A stretch of 64,000 nt of DNA from Eledone cirrhosa (Eukaryota > Mollusca > Cephalopoda > Octopoda > Eledonidae): the NCBI GenBank assembly GCA_964016885.1, contig OZ024743.1, positions 170,628,833-170,692,832 on the forward strand. Reading direction: 5' to 3'. Both the position numbers and the translations under genes were made by a program. The notes under the pieces were generated by a model. That model was not told the DNA's origin and did not search any database. It saw only the letters and a program-made list of their open reading frames with translations. Below, one piece after another: positions 21,899 to 36,294 of the stretch (positions are counted from its first letter, which is position 1; each line of letters opens with the position of its first letter).

Positions 21899-23337
21899 GT
21901 CAGTATCTTATTTTTTCCTTGGTTTTTGTTTTGCTCAAAAAGTTCCACCTCGTCTTTTTCTTTTCAGAAATTCATCAGAGTGCAAATATAGTACTTGCTT
22001 CTGTTAATGTTCCAAGAGAGAACTGAAACAGATGAGCTCACATGCAGGGTTAATGTTCAAATATAAAATATACAGATGCTACTTCTTTGATTATTTTATA
22101 AAAGTGGCCTTCTTAATTTTAGAACTGACAATATTTGATATATATATATATATCATCATCATTTTATATCCAATTTTTCATCCTGACATGAATATGTGTA
22201 AACATAGATGTATTATATTGTTTAATACGTGTTAATTTGGCATATATTTTGAAAGAAAACTTGTTTCATGGTGTTAATAGGTAAATCCCATTATTGGAAA
22301 TGATCCACTTGTATATTAGTGGAGGCTTCAAATCAGACCTACTGAACATAATCACAAGGATAAAATTTTGCAAGACCTCTAATGCTTTACAATTCAAATT
22401 GAAAAGCAACATTAGCAACCTGAAATTATCAGAGAAAGCCCTGTTATTTTCAGACAAAACTAAAAACATTTTCCAAATATACAGAAGCACATACAACCAC
22501 TGACTGAACCAAGTATATATAGTAGTATCAACAAAGAGGTGAAGCACATAGCAACCATACTAATGCTAGACAATGGAATAGAGGTGCTACACAAATGAAA
22601 TGCTTTTATTACTATTTAGCACCATAGAAATAGTGTTGCCTTAATCCCAACTGTAGACTAATAAACCTCGCCAAATCTGAAATCGGCATTGTAAAAAAGA
22701 GGCAATTCAAGAAATATTGATATCAATATTAAGAAGGCTACTAACCTAGAAAGGTGGACTAACAGTGTAAAAGTATTTTAGCAGCATCAATGATAAGAGG
22801 TGTACCAGGTTTATCCAATGTGACAATATTGTTCAAATAGAATCCATCCCATAGATAGTGAGGACCACAAAGGCTACAATATATATATATAAATGTATAT
22901 ATATATATTGTTATACTTTGGGAGGGTCATATTGCCAATAAGAAACACACGCACCAGTTTCTTTCACTTCAATTTATTATATATTTATAAATTTATAAAT
23001 TTACAAATTTACAAACTTATAAATTTCTGGTTGGTTGGTTGGTTCCACATAAGTTTGTAAATTTGTAAATTTATAAATTTATAAATATATAATAAATTGA
23101 AGTGAAAGCAACTGGTGCGTGTGTTTCTTATTGGCAACATGACCCTCCCAAAGTATAACAATATCGGTTTCAACACACGATTTCAGATAAAGAATCTTGC
23201 TAAACAAATTCAGAAACGAAATATATATATATAAATATATGTATATATATATATATATATATACAAATAAAATATAGAGGTATTAACTCATATAGATACC
23301 CTGCAATTTTAGACACGGGTTTACTGTGTTTACTTCT

Positions 23338-23419
<82 letters not shown>

Positions 23420-26400
23420 ATATCATCACTGATGCTCTTCCTAACACCAACCTCATTTACAGTGAGTGCTGGGTGCTTTTTTTGTGGCGCCTACACAACC
23501 ACTTTACAGTGTGGACTGGGTGCTTTTTTGTCATGACACCTCCACTACCACTTTGCAGTGGGAGGGGATGGGGGCATATTGTCAATATGCTTCAGCTTGT
23601 TTCCATAGGAAGTCAGGTCTTCTGTACTACTGTGTGATGCCAGAGGTCACGGTCCTGTGTCATCGCCGTTGAGAGGTGCAATTAGGCAAGGTCCGCTTTT
23701 ATCACCTCATCCCAGTTCTTCTTGGGTCTCCCCACCCCATGGCTTCCATCAACTTTTAAAGCTGTGCACCTTTTTATGCAGCTGTCATCCTTCGTACGCA
23801 TCACATGTCCATACCATCGCAATCTCCTCTCCTGAACACAGCATTTGATTCCTCTTATGCTCAGTCTCTCTCTCAGTTCATTTATGCTTTGCTATTTGCC
23901 TATATTACTATTACACATCCATCGGAGCATGCAGGCTTCGTTTCTTTCTAATCTACACAGGTTTTCTACACACAGCGCCCAGGTCTCACTACCATCTAAC
24001 ATTGCTGTTCGTATGCACACATCATACAGTCTGCCTTGCATTTTGAGGGAAAAGCCTTTTGCAGTTAGCAGTGGTAGTAGCTACCTGAACTTCTTCCATC
24101 CCATTCTTACCCTGGTTACTGTACTTTCCGAACGCCAAACTCCATTGCTAATTTGGACACCTAGGTAGCAGAAGCTGTCTACTGTTTCTACAGAGCCCTC
24201 CCAGAGTTTGGTAATGCTTGTTTCCTGCAGTTGTTTGCTGCTTACTGTCCCGGTGCAGCTGCTACATGTAAAGCCTACATTCCAAACTAAGCTTCCTGAG
24301 ATCCCACTACATCTCTTCTGTACCCATAGTTTGCATTTGGGGCGGAGGATGGAATTCCTGCCTAAACCTTTCCTACATATTGAACAAGGGGATCTGGGTT
24401 CTGTTTTCTCATCTACTTAGGAGGACCTTAGTCTTTGTCAGGTCGACTTTGAGACCTCTTCTTTCTAGGCCCTGCTTCCATGTTTGGAATCTCTTCTTTA
24501 GTTCCACCATAGATTCAGCTATAAGTGTAAGATCATCCGCATGCAGAAGTTCCCATGGGCATCCGGTCTTATACTCCTCTGTTTAGCGTGCAATAGGATA
24601 ATAAACAGGAGAGGGCTAAGAACAGAGCCCTGGTGGACACCGACCTGTATACTAAATTCCTCGCTATAGTCATTGTTAACCCTAACTTTGCTGACTGCTC
24701 ACCTATACATGGCTTGTACAGCTTTCACAAGCCATTCATCTACTCCTAGTTTTCTAAGAGCCCACCAGATTATAGCATGGGTGACTCTGTCGAAGGCTTT
24801 TTCTAGATCGACAAATGCCAGGTAGAGTGGCTTACTTTTAGCTAGCTACTTTTCCTGTAACTGCTTCACAAAGAAGAGAGCATCAGTGGTGCTTTTTCCT
24901 GTCACAAACCCAAACTGCATCTCATCTAGTTTTACCCGGTCCCTAATCAACTGTGCTATAACTTATTTTCATGGCTCCATCCATCAGCTTTATACCTCTA
25001 TAGTTTCCTCTATCTACCTTGTAACCATTGACAATGATGCTGCTGCACCAATCCTTTGGTATGACACCCTCTTGTATTACCTGATTAACAATACATGTGG
25101 TGATGGTGAGACCTACCGACCCAGATGCTTTCAGCATCTCGGCAGCTATACCCAATGGACCGGTCTTTCCAGTCTTCATATCTTTAACTGCCTTGCTTAC
25201 TATACTGCTGCTGACCCCTTTAAAGGGTCCACTTGGGGTAGGGTCTCTTTCTCCCATGCATTCTCCTCATTTAATAATCTTTCATAATGGCTCTTCCACA
25301 CAGCTTTCTTCTCAGCACTTGTGAGGGCAAGCTCACCTTTATCATTCTCTCCAATTTCATCACAATTTTCTCTGACACACTGCCTCGCAGTCCTGAATAC
25401 TTCCGGTTTATGGTCCTCACGCTGCAAAACATGCTTGAATTTTCTATCCCCAGCTTCCCTTCTAGCTAAATATACTTGTCGCCTAGCTTCCCTCCTGGTC
25501 TCTATGTAATGTACCTTGCTTCACCCATTCTTTCATTATTTCCATGCCTGTCTCTTGGCCTTAACTGCCTCATCTACCTTATTGTTCCATCACCAAGTCA
25601 CTCTCCTCCTCCCTGTGGTTTTGCTCCAACCACAAATCTCGTCCATCGCCTTTAGTAAGTTATTTTTTAGGAACTCCCAGTGCTCTTCTACATTGAATGT
25701 CTCTAACTGTTCTTCTTTACTGTCATAGGTATTGAGTAAGATATCCTTAAATCTGTTACTGGCTGAGGGGTCTTTCAGCTTCCAGATCTTTCTTCTCCAG
25801 GTTGCCTTCTGTTCTGAAAATGAGTTCTGAAAATGAGGTCGCTGACAACTAAGTTATGTTGGGAGGTACATTCCTCACCAGGGAAGGCTTTTGTGTTTAC
25901 AACCGTCCATCTATCTCGTTCTCTGATAAGGATAAAATCTATCTGACTAGAATGCTCCCCTGATCTATAGGTAATCTGATGTTTGTCAGGTTTTTTGAAG
26001 TTTGTGTTACATATTGAAATGTCATTGGCGTTGCAGAATTTTCGAAGCCTGAAGCTTTCTTCGTTTCTTGCACCAAACCCGTAGCCTCCATGGTCTCTAG
26101 AAGCCATCACAGTGTTTCCCAACGAGTCCGGTAAAGTCTCCTGCAATGATTCGGAAGTCATTGTCATTTGTTAGGGCAGTAGTGTGCATTAAGGACTCAT
26201 AAAATCTATCCTTAAGTTCGTCTGGCAACCCTGATTGGGGTGCGTAAGCTGATATGATTGTAGCAATTGTTTTATTCAGGACTAATCTGAGTTTAATGAT
26301 TCTTGCGTTCACCCTGTTTACTGAGATTACCTTATCAACTCATTTGTCAGCTAATAGTATACCTACACCTCCCATCCCGTTGTCATTTCTCACCCAGAAA

Positions 26401-28905
26401 AATTTATAGCACTGTTTTTTACCAACGAGGAGCCTAGCAGACCCTCCTCTCCATCTAGTCTCTCTTGCACACAGCATGTGTCAATTTCCTTTTTCTCTAA
26501 CTTCTCTATGATTTCTCCTGCTCTTCCTCTCATTGTGCTTACGTTGATGGTGCCAACCCAGAGTTTTGGGCTTTCGTCATTGCTCGTGGGAATGTGTGGA
26601 TTTTTCTGGGGGAGTTTGTATGCTTTCTGTCTCTGAATTAAAGCTTTGCATGGGTGCTTGGTAACTCGTGGATTCATACTCATATATTTATTTTGGGTTG
26701 TTCCATTATCCTCAGCACATCCATAGCTAACAATAAACAAGAATTCTTTGGTGCAGGGCTAGAAGGACAGTAGTAGTAATGACAGAATTTGTTGGGACTG
26801 GTAAGGGCTAGAAGGACTGTGGTAGTAATGGCAGCATATGTTGGGGCTGGTAATGGGTGAGGACATGTTAATGTGGTTTGATTGGTTAAAGAGCCTATGG
26901 TGGTGTGCGTGGGTGGGTGGGAGGGAGGGAAATTGTGAGATAGATAACCAACATGGTGTGGGGGTCCAGTGTGGTTTATTTCGAAGAGAAAAACCAAAAT
27001 ATCTCCTTTGTGGTGACAAACAAACGATAATAAAGTAATATAATAATGTATACATAACATTTTCAAATTGGCAAGAAGAAATAATATATATATATATAAT
27101 CATCATTTAACGTCCGTTTAACGTCCATTTTTCCCTGTTTGCATGAATTAGATAGGTCGTCCACGTTACTTTGTGGAAGTGGGTGGTCCAGGTATGAGAC
27201 AAGTCTAGCTGGTTGGCCATGTCATATTTTGGGAGCTGAGTGGTCCCATTATGAGGGACGTCTGGCCAGTTGGCCTCATGGTACCTTGCTCAAACAGAGC
27301 ATTTACATCCATAATGGATGGCACCATTATGGGAAGGGTCTGGCCAGTTGGCCATGCTATAACCTGCTCACAGTGGAGCTATAATTTGGGAGCTGGGTGG
27401 TCCCATTATGAATGAGGTCTAGCCAGTTGGTCAAACCATGCATTGCTGATAGTAGGCCCATGTTATTAATGGTCCTATATTATGGGAACTGGGTGGGCAT
27501 GTTATGAGGGAGGTCTGGCCGATTAGCCGTACTGGAACCTGTGTTACATATAGTGGGATAATGTTTTTGGCCGGGATTACAAGGCAGCTGGATGCCCTTG
27601 CTAAAGCACAAGCCATGTTTATAGTGTGGGCTGGGCTGGGCTGGGTTGTCAACTCTGGTCTTTTGTTGTACTCTACAGGTCTCGGTCCTGTATCATCTCC
27701 ATCAAGAAGTTCAGTTGGGTCAGATCAGCCTTTATCATTTGGTTACCCAGATAGCAGAAGCTATCGGCTATTTCTAAGGGTTCCTCTGTGCATTTAAAAG
27801 GTATTTGCTTACTTCCCCTGTGCAACATCCACATATGAAGACTATGTTTTTTACTAGCCTACCTGATTTCCCACTACACCCTCACTGTACCCACAATTTA
27901 CATTTGGGACACAGGATTGAGTTTCTACCTATACCTTTCCTGCATACAGAGCAGAGCCATTTCCCGAAGGAGATCAGAGCCCTGTTTTCTTTTCTGCTCA
28001 GTAGGATTTTGGTCATTACCAGGTTGATTTTAAAGACATTTTTTTTTTCTCTAAGCTCTGTCTAAAATTTCTTCTCTAAATATCATAGATTCAGCTATGA
28101 GGGTCAGGTTATTGTTGTAAAGGAGTTTCCATGGGCAACCAGTCTTAAATTCCTTTGTTATAGCCTGTAGGACAATAATGAAGAGGGGAGGGGTAAGAAC
28201 GGAGCTCTAGTGAACCCCCACTTGTACACTGAATTCCTCACTGCACTCATTGTCAATTTTTACTTTACTGGTGGCCACCTCCTTGTACATGGCTTTTACT
28301 GCTCTCATGAGCCACTCATCTACCCCTAGTTTTCTGATTATGGATCGAGGGACTCCATGAAATGCTTTCTCTAGGTCCACAAATGCTAAGTAGTGTGGCT
28401 TGCTTTAGCCAAGTACTTCTCCTGCATTTGCCTCACAAGGAAGAGGGCCTCAGTTGTGCTTTTTTTCTAGGCATATATGATCTCTAATCAATTGTGCAAT
28501 GACTCTTTCTGTAACTTTCATGATCTGGTCGATCAGCTTGATGCCTCTGTAGTTACTTCTCTTTAGGGCATCTCCTTTTCCTTTGTAACAGTTGACAATG
28601 ATGCTGCCATGCCAGTCCTTGGGAATGACACCATTCTGTATTACTTGGTTTGCAACAAGGGCAGTTAGGGTGTGTCCTACTGTCCCAGATGCTTTCAACA
28701 TCTCAGCAACTATTCCTGATGATCCGGCTGATACTAATTGTGATATGTTTACTTCATAGTACCACTGTAACTTCCAAGGAAACAGTTATTATTAATAACA
28801 AATATTATACTGACTTTATAAACAATATATGAGTCTTTATTTAGTGCATGTTTAGTGTGTTTATAGAAGCGTATGAAACAAATATTTATAGATCGATACC
28901 CATAA

Positions 28906-28943
<38 letters not shown>

Positions 28944-31382
28944 CTACACACATACACACACACATATTTATATACATACATCATCATCATCATTATCATC
29001 ATCGTTTAACGTCAATCTTCCACACTAGCATGAGTTACATGCATATATATATCTGTCAACACACGTTCATGTAACAATAGCTCCGTCAACATCTACCTAA
29101 AACACATGCTTTGTCTGTTTCTCTCACTTTCCCTTAGAAATGGTTGCTTTTACTGATATGCAATCTTATGATGTTGCTGACCTCACAAAACAATATTTCC
29201 GAGAACTTCCAGAATGTCTTTTGACCAATAAACTATCGGAAACATTTATTGGAATTTTTACACGTAAGTAACAGATACACACTTTATACTTGCATGTCTT
29301 TCATCATTGTATTAATTTCCTCTCCTCTCCCTCATCACACTAATAAATCACATATCTATTTGAATTGCATTTCTGTACCAACAGGTTAAATTAACCATCG
29401 GTTTCTGTTAATGCATATGTATATATATATAGATATATATTCTAGAATCAAAATGCACTAATATCAAGAAGTCTTCTTGTGAATGTGACCTGGGCATTAC
29501 GGTCAGCAGCGATTTGCGTTGGACGAAGCATGTCTCTAAAATTGTCAAGAGGGCCGAGGGTGTCTTAGCATCACTCAGCAAGACCTTTGTCAGCCGCTCT
29601 CCAGATATCTATTTAAGGCTGTACATGGCTATGGTGCGACCACACTTAGAATTTGCATCACCAGTCTGGAACCCTTATCTTGCTCAGAACATTGACCGCC
29701 TGGAAACTGTTCAGAGACGTGCAACCAACCGGCATCTACCATACTCTGAGCGCCTTGCTTCCCTGGGCATGGATACATTGAAGCTCCGACGCCTGGCAAC
29801 TGACTTGGTAAACACCCACAAAATTGTTAATCATGTTGCCAACAACAATCCTGAGTACCTTTTTGATTTACATGTGTCTAACACACGTGGACATGCCCAC
29901 AAAGTAAGAAAACAGCACAGTTCCCATGACTTTCGGAAACATTTTTTCACGCTCAGAGTTGCTGAAGCATGGAACAAACTACCTGCATCAGTTGCTAGCT
30001 GTCGAGACACTGCATCCTTTAAGGCCTCCATGCTTCCCGAGATCCGCCAACACTACAGCTAACACATACACACATGTACTTCTCTGACATTTGTGTATTA
30101 TTCTATGTACTATACATACACCTTTGACGAGTTGTAGTGCACCTGAGCACTTTACACAATAATTTCATTATTATAAAAGGCCTTAAAGTTAACTTGTCTA
30201 AGACTAAAGTTCTAGTTTGTAGGAAGGAAAATAGGGCACCGGTCCCGTCTGGGAAATGGCCATGCTCAGCGTGTAGGAAAGGAGTAGGTAGAAACTCCAT
30301 TTTATGTCCCAAATGCAAAGTATGAGTACATAAAAGATGGGTAAGCTAACTAAGAATATAGATTTTATATGTGGCCAGTGCTCTGGTGCAATAAGTAGCA
30401 GCAAGTGCCCACAGAATACTAACTCATTCCATTGCACAGATGGTTCTATAGAAATAGTAGACAGCTTCCATTACCTGGGTGACAAAATCAGCAGTGGGGG
30501 AGGATGCTCTGAAAGTACAGTAGCTAGAGTCAGAACGGGATGGAAAAAGTTCAGAGAGCTTATACCACTATTGGCCGCTAAAGGGTTCTCTCTAAAAATG
30601 AAAGGCAGGCTGTATGATGCCTGCATATGAACAGCAATGTTGCATGGCAGTGAGACCTGGGATATACGCAGACTGGAGAGAAACAAAGCTTGCATGCTCC
30701 GCTGGATGTGTAATAGTAATATACGTGAACGGCAAAGCATAAACGAACTAAGGGAGAAATTAGAAATAAGAGGGATCAGATGTTGTTTACTCGAGAGAAG
30801 ACTACATTGGTATGGTCACGTGATGCGCATGAAAGACGACAGTTGTATAAAAAAGTGCAGGGCAATAAAAATAGACGGTAGCCCCGGAGTAGGCAGACCC
30901 AGAAAAACCTGGGATGACTTGATAAATTCCGACCTCACACACTTACACCTCTCCAAGACAATGTCACTGGACCGAGATCTTTGGCGCTACACAGTCATAC
31001 AGAAGACCCGCCTTACCTAAGTGCAAAGTGAAACCTACTAGAGTCAGTAGGCACCTCTAACAAAATACACCCCATCCCACTACCCCCACCCCATCCGCAC
31101 CCAATGTAAAGTTATGTTGGTACCACAACATCCAGCCTGAAACAAATGAGGTCGTGTAGGTGTCACGACAAAAAAAACACACAGTCGACGCTGTAATGTG
31201 GCCGTGTAGGTAACACAGTAAATACCTCCCAGTTCCACACTGTAAATGTGGTTGGTGTTAGGAAGGGCATCCAGCCGTAGAAAACCCGCCAGACAGTCCT
31301 ATGCGAGCAAGACAACCACTCTTGCCTCGAGTGGGAAAACTCCCATCCAAACCCATGCGAGCGTGGAATATGGACGTTAAAC

Positions 31383-31417
<35 letters not shown>

Positions 31418-32828
31418 CATCAACATGATCATTTTTATGTCCGTTTTTTTCCATGCTCGCATGGATTAGATGCGTCCTTTTCAGCACAGGATCTCTCCAC
31501 TTATTGTGTTCCTTCGTCATCTTCTCTGTGAGTCTCAGTGATTTGACATCAGCTCTCACCACCTCTGCCGAGGTCTTTCTCAATCTACCTCTACTGTGAT
31601 TTCCTTCCACTAGGATTTTCTGGAACTTCTTCACTCAGTGATTATCATCCATACACATCACATGTCCATATCAACACAGTCTTCTCTCTTGCACACCACT
31701 TTGGATTCATCTAAACCCAGTTTATCCCTCAATTCCTCCAACGACTTCTACCTTTCTCTCACATTTACATTGCACATCTCACGGAGCATGGTTGCTTCAT
31801 TTCTCTCCAGTCTGCATGTATGTAGGTATGAAAAAACATTAAGACAGAAGTTACATAATCATATTTATTATTTATACATATTTCTGACACCAGCATGGTA
31901 TTGTTGTGCAATCATTACAACAGTAACCTGCACCAGTGTGACATTATCAGATGTTAGCACAATTATGTAGGTGAGTTGAGATGTTGTTGGCTAATGCAAC
32001 CATGTCTGTGAGAGTCCGTACTTTCATATACATGATCGCATTAGCCAACAGCATCCCAACTCCCTTACATAATTGTGCTAACACTGATGATGTCACACTG
32101 GTGCAGGCCGCTGTGGTAATGATTGCACAACAGCTCCATGTGGTGTAACAGAAAAAAGTATAATTAATAAATATGATTATGTCTATTTCATACATGGTAA
32201 CTCCATTATGTTTGATCACCACCTTTATGTTGGATAGATACAACTGACATGGAGTGTTCTTACCTGCTTATACCTTTTTATCAATGAAAAGTGATTATTT
32301 AACTTTTATGGATAAACAACACAGCAACTAGCAATATATATATGTTTGTTTGTGTATATATCCATATGTGTGTGTATATATATATGCATAGAGAGAGAGA
32401 GTGAGAGAGACAAAGCAGGCTTTGTTTATGAAACAGCAAGTGAAGTTTGAAATAAGGTAAAATCATGTGTTTCTGTTGTATTTGACTAAATAAAATTTAG
32501 GTTCAAGTACCAAACTAACAGACTAATTTTATTTAGTCAAATACGGCATAAGCACATGATTCTACCTTATTTCAAACTTCACTCACCATTTCATAAACAA
32601 AGCCTGCTTTGTCTCCCTTTCTATATATATGCATGGTATAGTTATAGCTTCTAATTTGAATGGAAGAAGGGTGGGTGGTGTATTAGTGTAATGGTAGCAC
32701 AGTGGTGCGGCAAACCAAAGATTAGGGTTTGAGTCCCATGTATGTCAATGCTCATACTTTTTCCATTCAGAGGGTTTTTTAAATCCCCACTAACAGACTA
32801 ATTTTATTTAGTCAAATACGGCGTAGGC

Positions 32829-32861
<33 letters not shown>

Positions 32862-35800
32862 CAATGTCAATATGCATGAACGACCGTGGTAAACTGTAGT
32901 GTGTAGGAGAGAAGACTGCATTGGTATGGACATGTGATGTGCGTCGAAGGTGACCCGATGGTGAAGAAGTGCCAAGAAATCCCAGTAGAAGGAAGACAGT
33001 AAAGCAAAACCACGAAAGACATGGGCGGAGGTGGTGAGAGCTTACTCAAATTGACGAAGGACCGTGATGAATGAAGAGGACCTGTCCTACCCTTGCAAGC
33101 AAGGAAAAGCGGATGTAAAATGATCATCATCATCATCATCATTTAACATCTATCTTCCATGCTAGTATGGGTTAAACCGGTTTGTCCCATTAGAGACAAG
33201 TTGAGTTGGGTGACCATGTCACGCTCATTTAGGACTGTTTTAGGTGGTTTTCTATAGTTGGATTCCTTTCCAACTGCCAATCACATTTACAGTATGGGCC
33301 GGGTGCTTTTTGTCGTGACACCCACATGACCACTTTACAGTGTGGGCTGGATGTTTTGTGGTACTAACATAACTTTATAGAGAAAGGGTGGTGTGGGCGG
33401 AAGTGGGAGAGAGTTATAGGGGGTGTGGGTGTGTATATTGGATTAAGAGGTGCCTACTGAGTATATGTTTAAGTCTGTGTGCAAGGGAAGGCAGGTCTTC
33501 TGTATTACTGCATGCATGCTTCATTCCTTTCCAATCTGTGCAGATCCTCTGCACTCAATGCCCATGTCTCACTGCCATGTAACATTGCTGCTTGTATACA
33601 AGCATCATACAATCCTCATTTCATTTTTAGAGAGGAACTTTTTGTGACAAACAGCGGTATTAGCTCTCTGAACTTCTTCCATCCCCTTCTTACTCTGGCT
33701 ACTGTACTCCACTGCTGATTTTGTCACCCAGGAAACGACAAGTGTCTACTATTTCATCTGGGCAGTTGAAGGTACTAGTATCAAGTGCGCACTTGCTGTT
33801 TACTGCACCTGAGCATCAGCCTACATTCTGTGATGCCACTACAGCTTTTATGTACCCATAGCTTGCATTTGAGACTTAGAATGGAATTTCTACCTACTTC
33901 TTTCCTACACACTGAGCAAGGCCATTTCCCAGAGGGAACCTGTGCCCTATTTTCCTTTCTACATACTAAAACTTTAGTCTTAGACAAGTTAACTTTAAGG
34001 CCTTTTGATTCAAGGCCATACTTCCATGTTTGGAATTTCTTCTCTAGTTCTGCCATAGATTCAGCTATGAGAGTTAGATCATCTGCGTATAGAAGTTCCC
34101 ATGGGCAGTCAGTCTTAAACTCTTCTGTTATAGCCTGTAAGGCAATAATAAGCAGGAGGGGTATAAGGACTTTTATGCTAAATTCTTCACTATATTCATT
34201 GTTAATTCTAACCTTGCTGACTGTTCCTCTTTACATGGCTTGTATAGCTTTCACAAGCCATTCATCTACTCCCAGTTTTCTAAGGGCCCACCAGATAATG
34301 GAACGCGGGACTATGTCAAAAGCTTTCTCCAAGTCAATAAAAGCTAAATAGAGGGGTTTACTTTTAGTACTTCTTGAGTAGTTGCCTTACGAGAAAGAGA
34401 GCATCCTTGGTATTTTTACCTGGCACAATCCCAAACTGCATTTTATCTAGATGAATTTGGTCCCTAATCAGCTGTGTGATAACTCTTTCTGTGATCTTCA
34501 TGACCTGGTCAACTAACTTAAGGCCTCTATAGTTTTCTCATTCTAGAGCATCTCCTTTGCCCTTGTAGCAGTTTATGATGCTGCTGCTATGCCAGTCATT
34601 TGGTATGACTCCATTCTGCATTGCTTGGTTTACTATCTGGGTGACCATAGTATGTCCCACCATTCCAGATGCGTTCAACATCTCAGCAACTATCCCCGAA
34701 GGCCCAACTGCCTTGCCTGTCTTCATATCTTTCATTGCCTTACTTACTATACTACTACTGACTTGCACAGCTGGTCCCTCTGTTGGATCAACTTGTGGCA
34801 AATTATCTTTATCCCATTCATTCTCCTCATTTAGTAGTCTTTTGTAGTAGCACTTCCATGCTACCTTCTTATCAGTATCGGTGAGAGCAAGTACACCATT
34901 ATCATTACGGACACACTTCTCCCCAACAATTTTCCATGACACATTTTCTCGCAATCCTGAACACCTCACATTTTTGGTCCTCGCTTTGAAGAACATACTT
35001 GATCTTTCTATCCTCTGCTTCCCTTCTTTCAAAGCACACTTGTCGCCTAGCTTCTCTCCTAGCCACCTGATAGTGTTCTCTATTTGCCCCATTCTGCCAT
35101 TCTTTCCAAACCCTTTTTAGCCTTGTCTCCCCCACCCTAGTGTTGCACCACTAAGTCACTCTCCTCCTCCCTAAAGGTCTGCTCCAGCCACAGATTTCAT
35201 CTGTCGCCTTCAGCAAGTTATCTTTCAGGAATTCCCACTGCTCCTCTATATTGTACATCTCTAATTGCTCTGCCTTACTGCCAAAAGCATCAAGTAATTT
35301 GTTACTGGCTGTCGGGTCCTTCAACTTCCACATTCTTCTCCTCAAGGTTGTCCTGTCATCGAGTTCGTCTAGTCCTGACTATGAGGCCCCTAACTACTAG
35401 GCTATGTTGGGAGGTGCATTCTTCACGGGAGAAGATCTTAGTGTTTACAACAGACACTCTGTCACGTCTTCTAGTAAGGATATAATCTATCTGGCTGGTC
35501 TGCTCCCCTGATCCATAGGTGATCAAGTGATTGTCTCATTTTTTGAAGTTTGTATTACAGATAGTTAGGTTATTATCATCACAGAATTCCAGGATCCTAT
35601 AACCTTCCTCATTTCTAGTACCATCTATGGATCCTGTCATAGCCATCACAATGTTATCCAACATGCCCATTAAGGTCACCAACAATAATTATGTAGACAC
35701 TATCAGTTATTTGGAAAGTAGTGAGCATTAGCGTCTCATAGAACCTGTCTTTTATAACATCAGGTAGACCAGATTGGGGTGCATAAGTGGATATAATTGA

Positions 35801-36263
35801 TACAGTTTTTCTACTTAGAATTAGTCTAATTTTAATGATTCTGTCATTCACTCTATTTACAGCAATTACTTTACACATTTTTCTGCTAATATAATTACTA
35901 CACCACCCAGCCTATTGTCATTTCCCATCCAGAAAAGTTTATAGCATCGTTTTTTAACCACAATGAATCTAGCTGACCCTCCCCTCCACCTAGTTTCTTG
36001 AAACATCAACTCCCTTACGTTTAAGCATTTCTACAACCTCATTTGATCGACCTTTCAATGTGCCTACTTTCATGGTACCAACTCTGAAGTTTTGGAGTTC
36101 ACTGGATGGGGTCTCGGAGAGGGGAGTGGGAGGCAGATTTATGTTGGTCTTGGTCTTCCATGAGTGAAATAAAGAGGGGTGCTTGCATGCTCGTCCGGAG
36201 ATGGGAGGTGAATTCATTGTCGTTGCTCAGACTCTCCATCTCTGTAGTCCATTTATCATACAG

Positions 36264-36294
<31 letters not shown>

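Noticed and set aside
32677..32745. Possible tRNA gene
   Set aside because: A-box and B-box-like motifs are present, but I could not form an acceptor stem and it lies between foldback parts; treated as tRNA-like repeat sequence.
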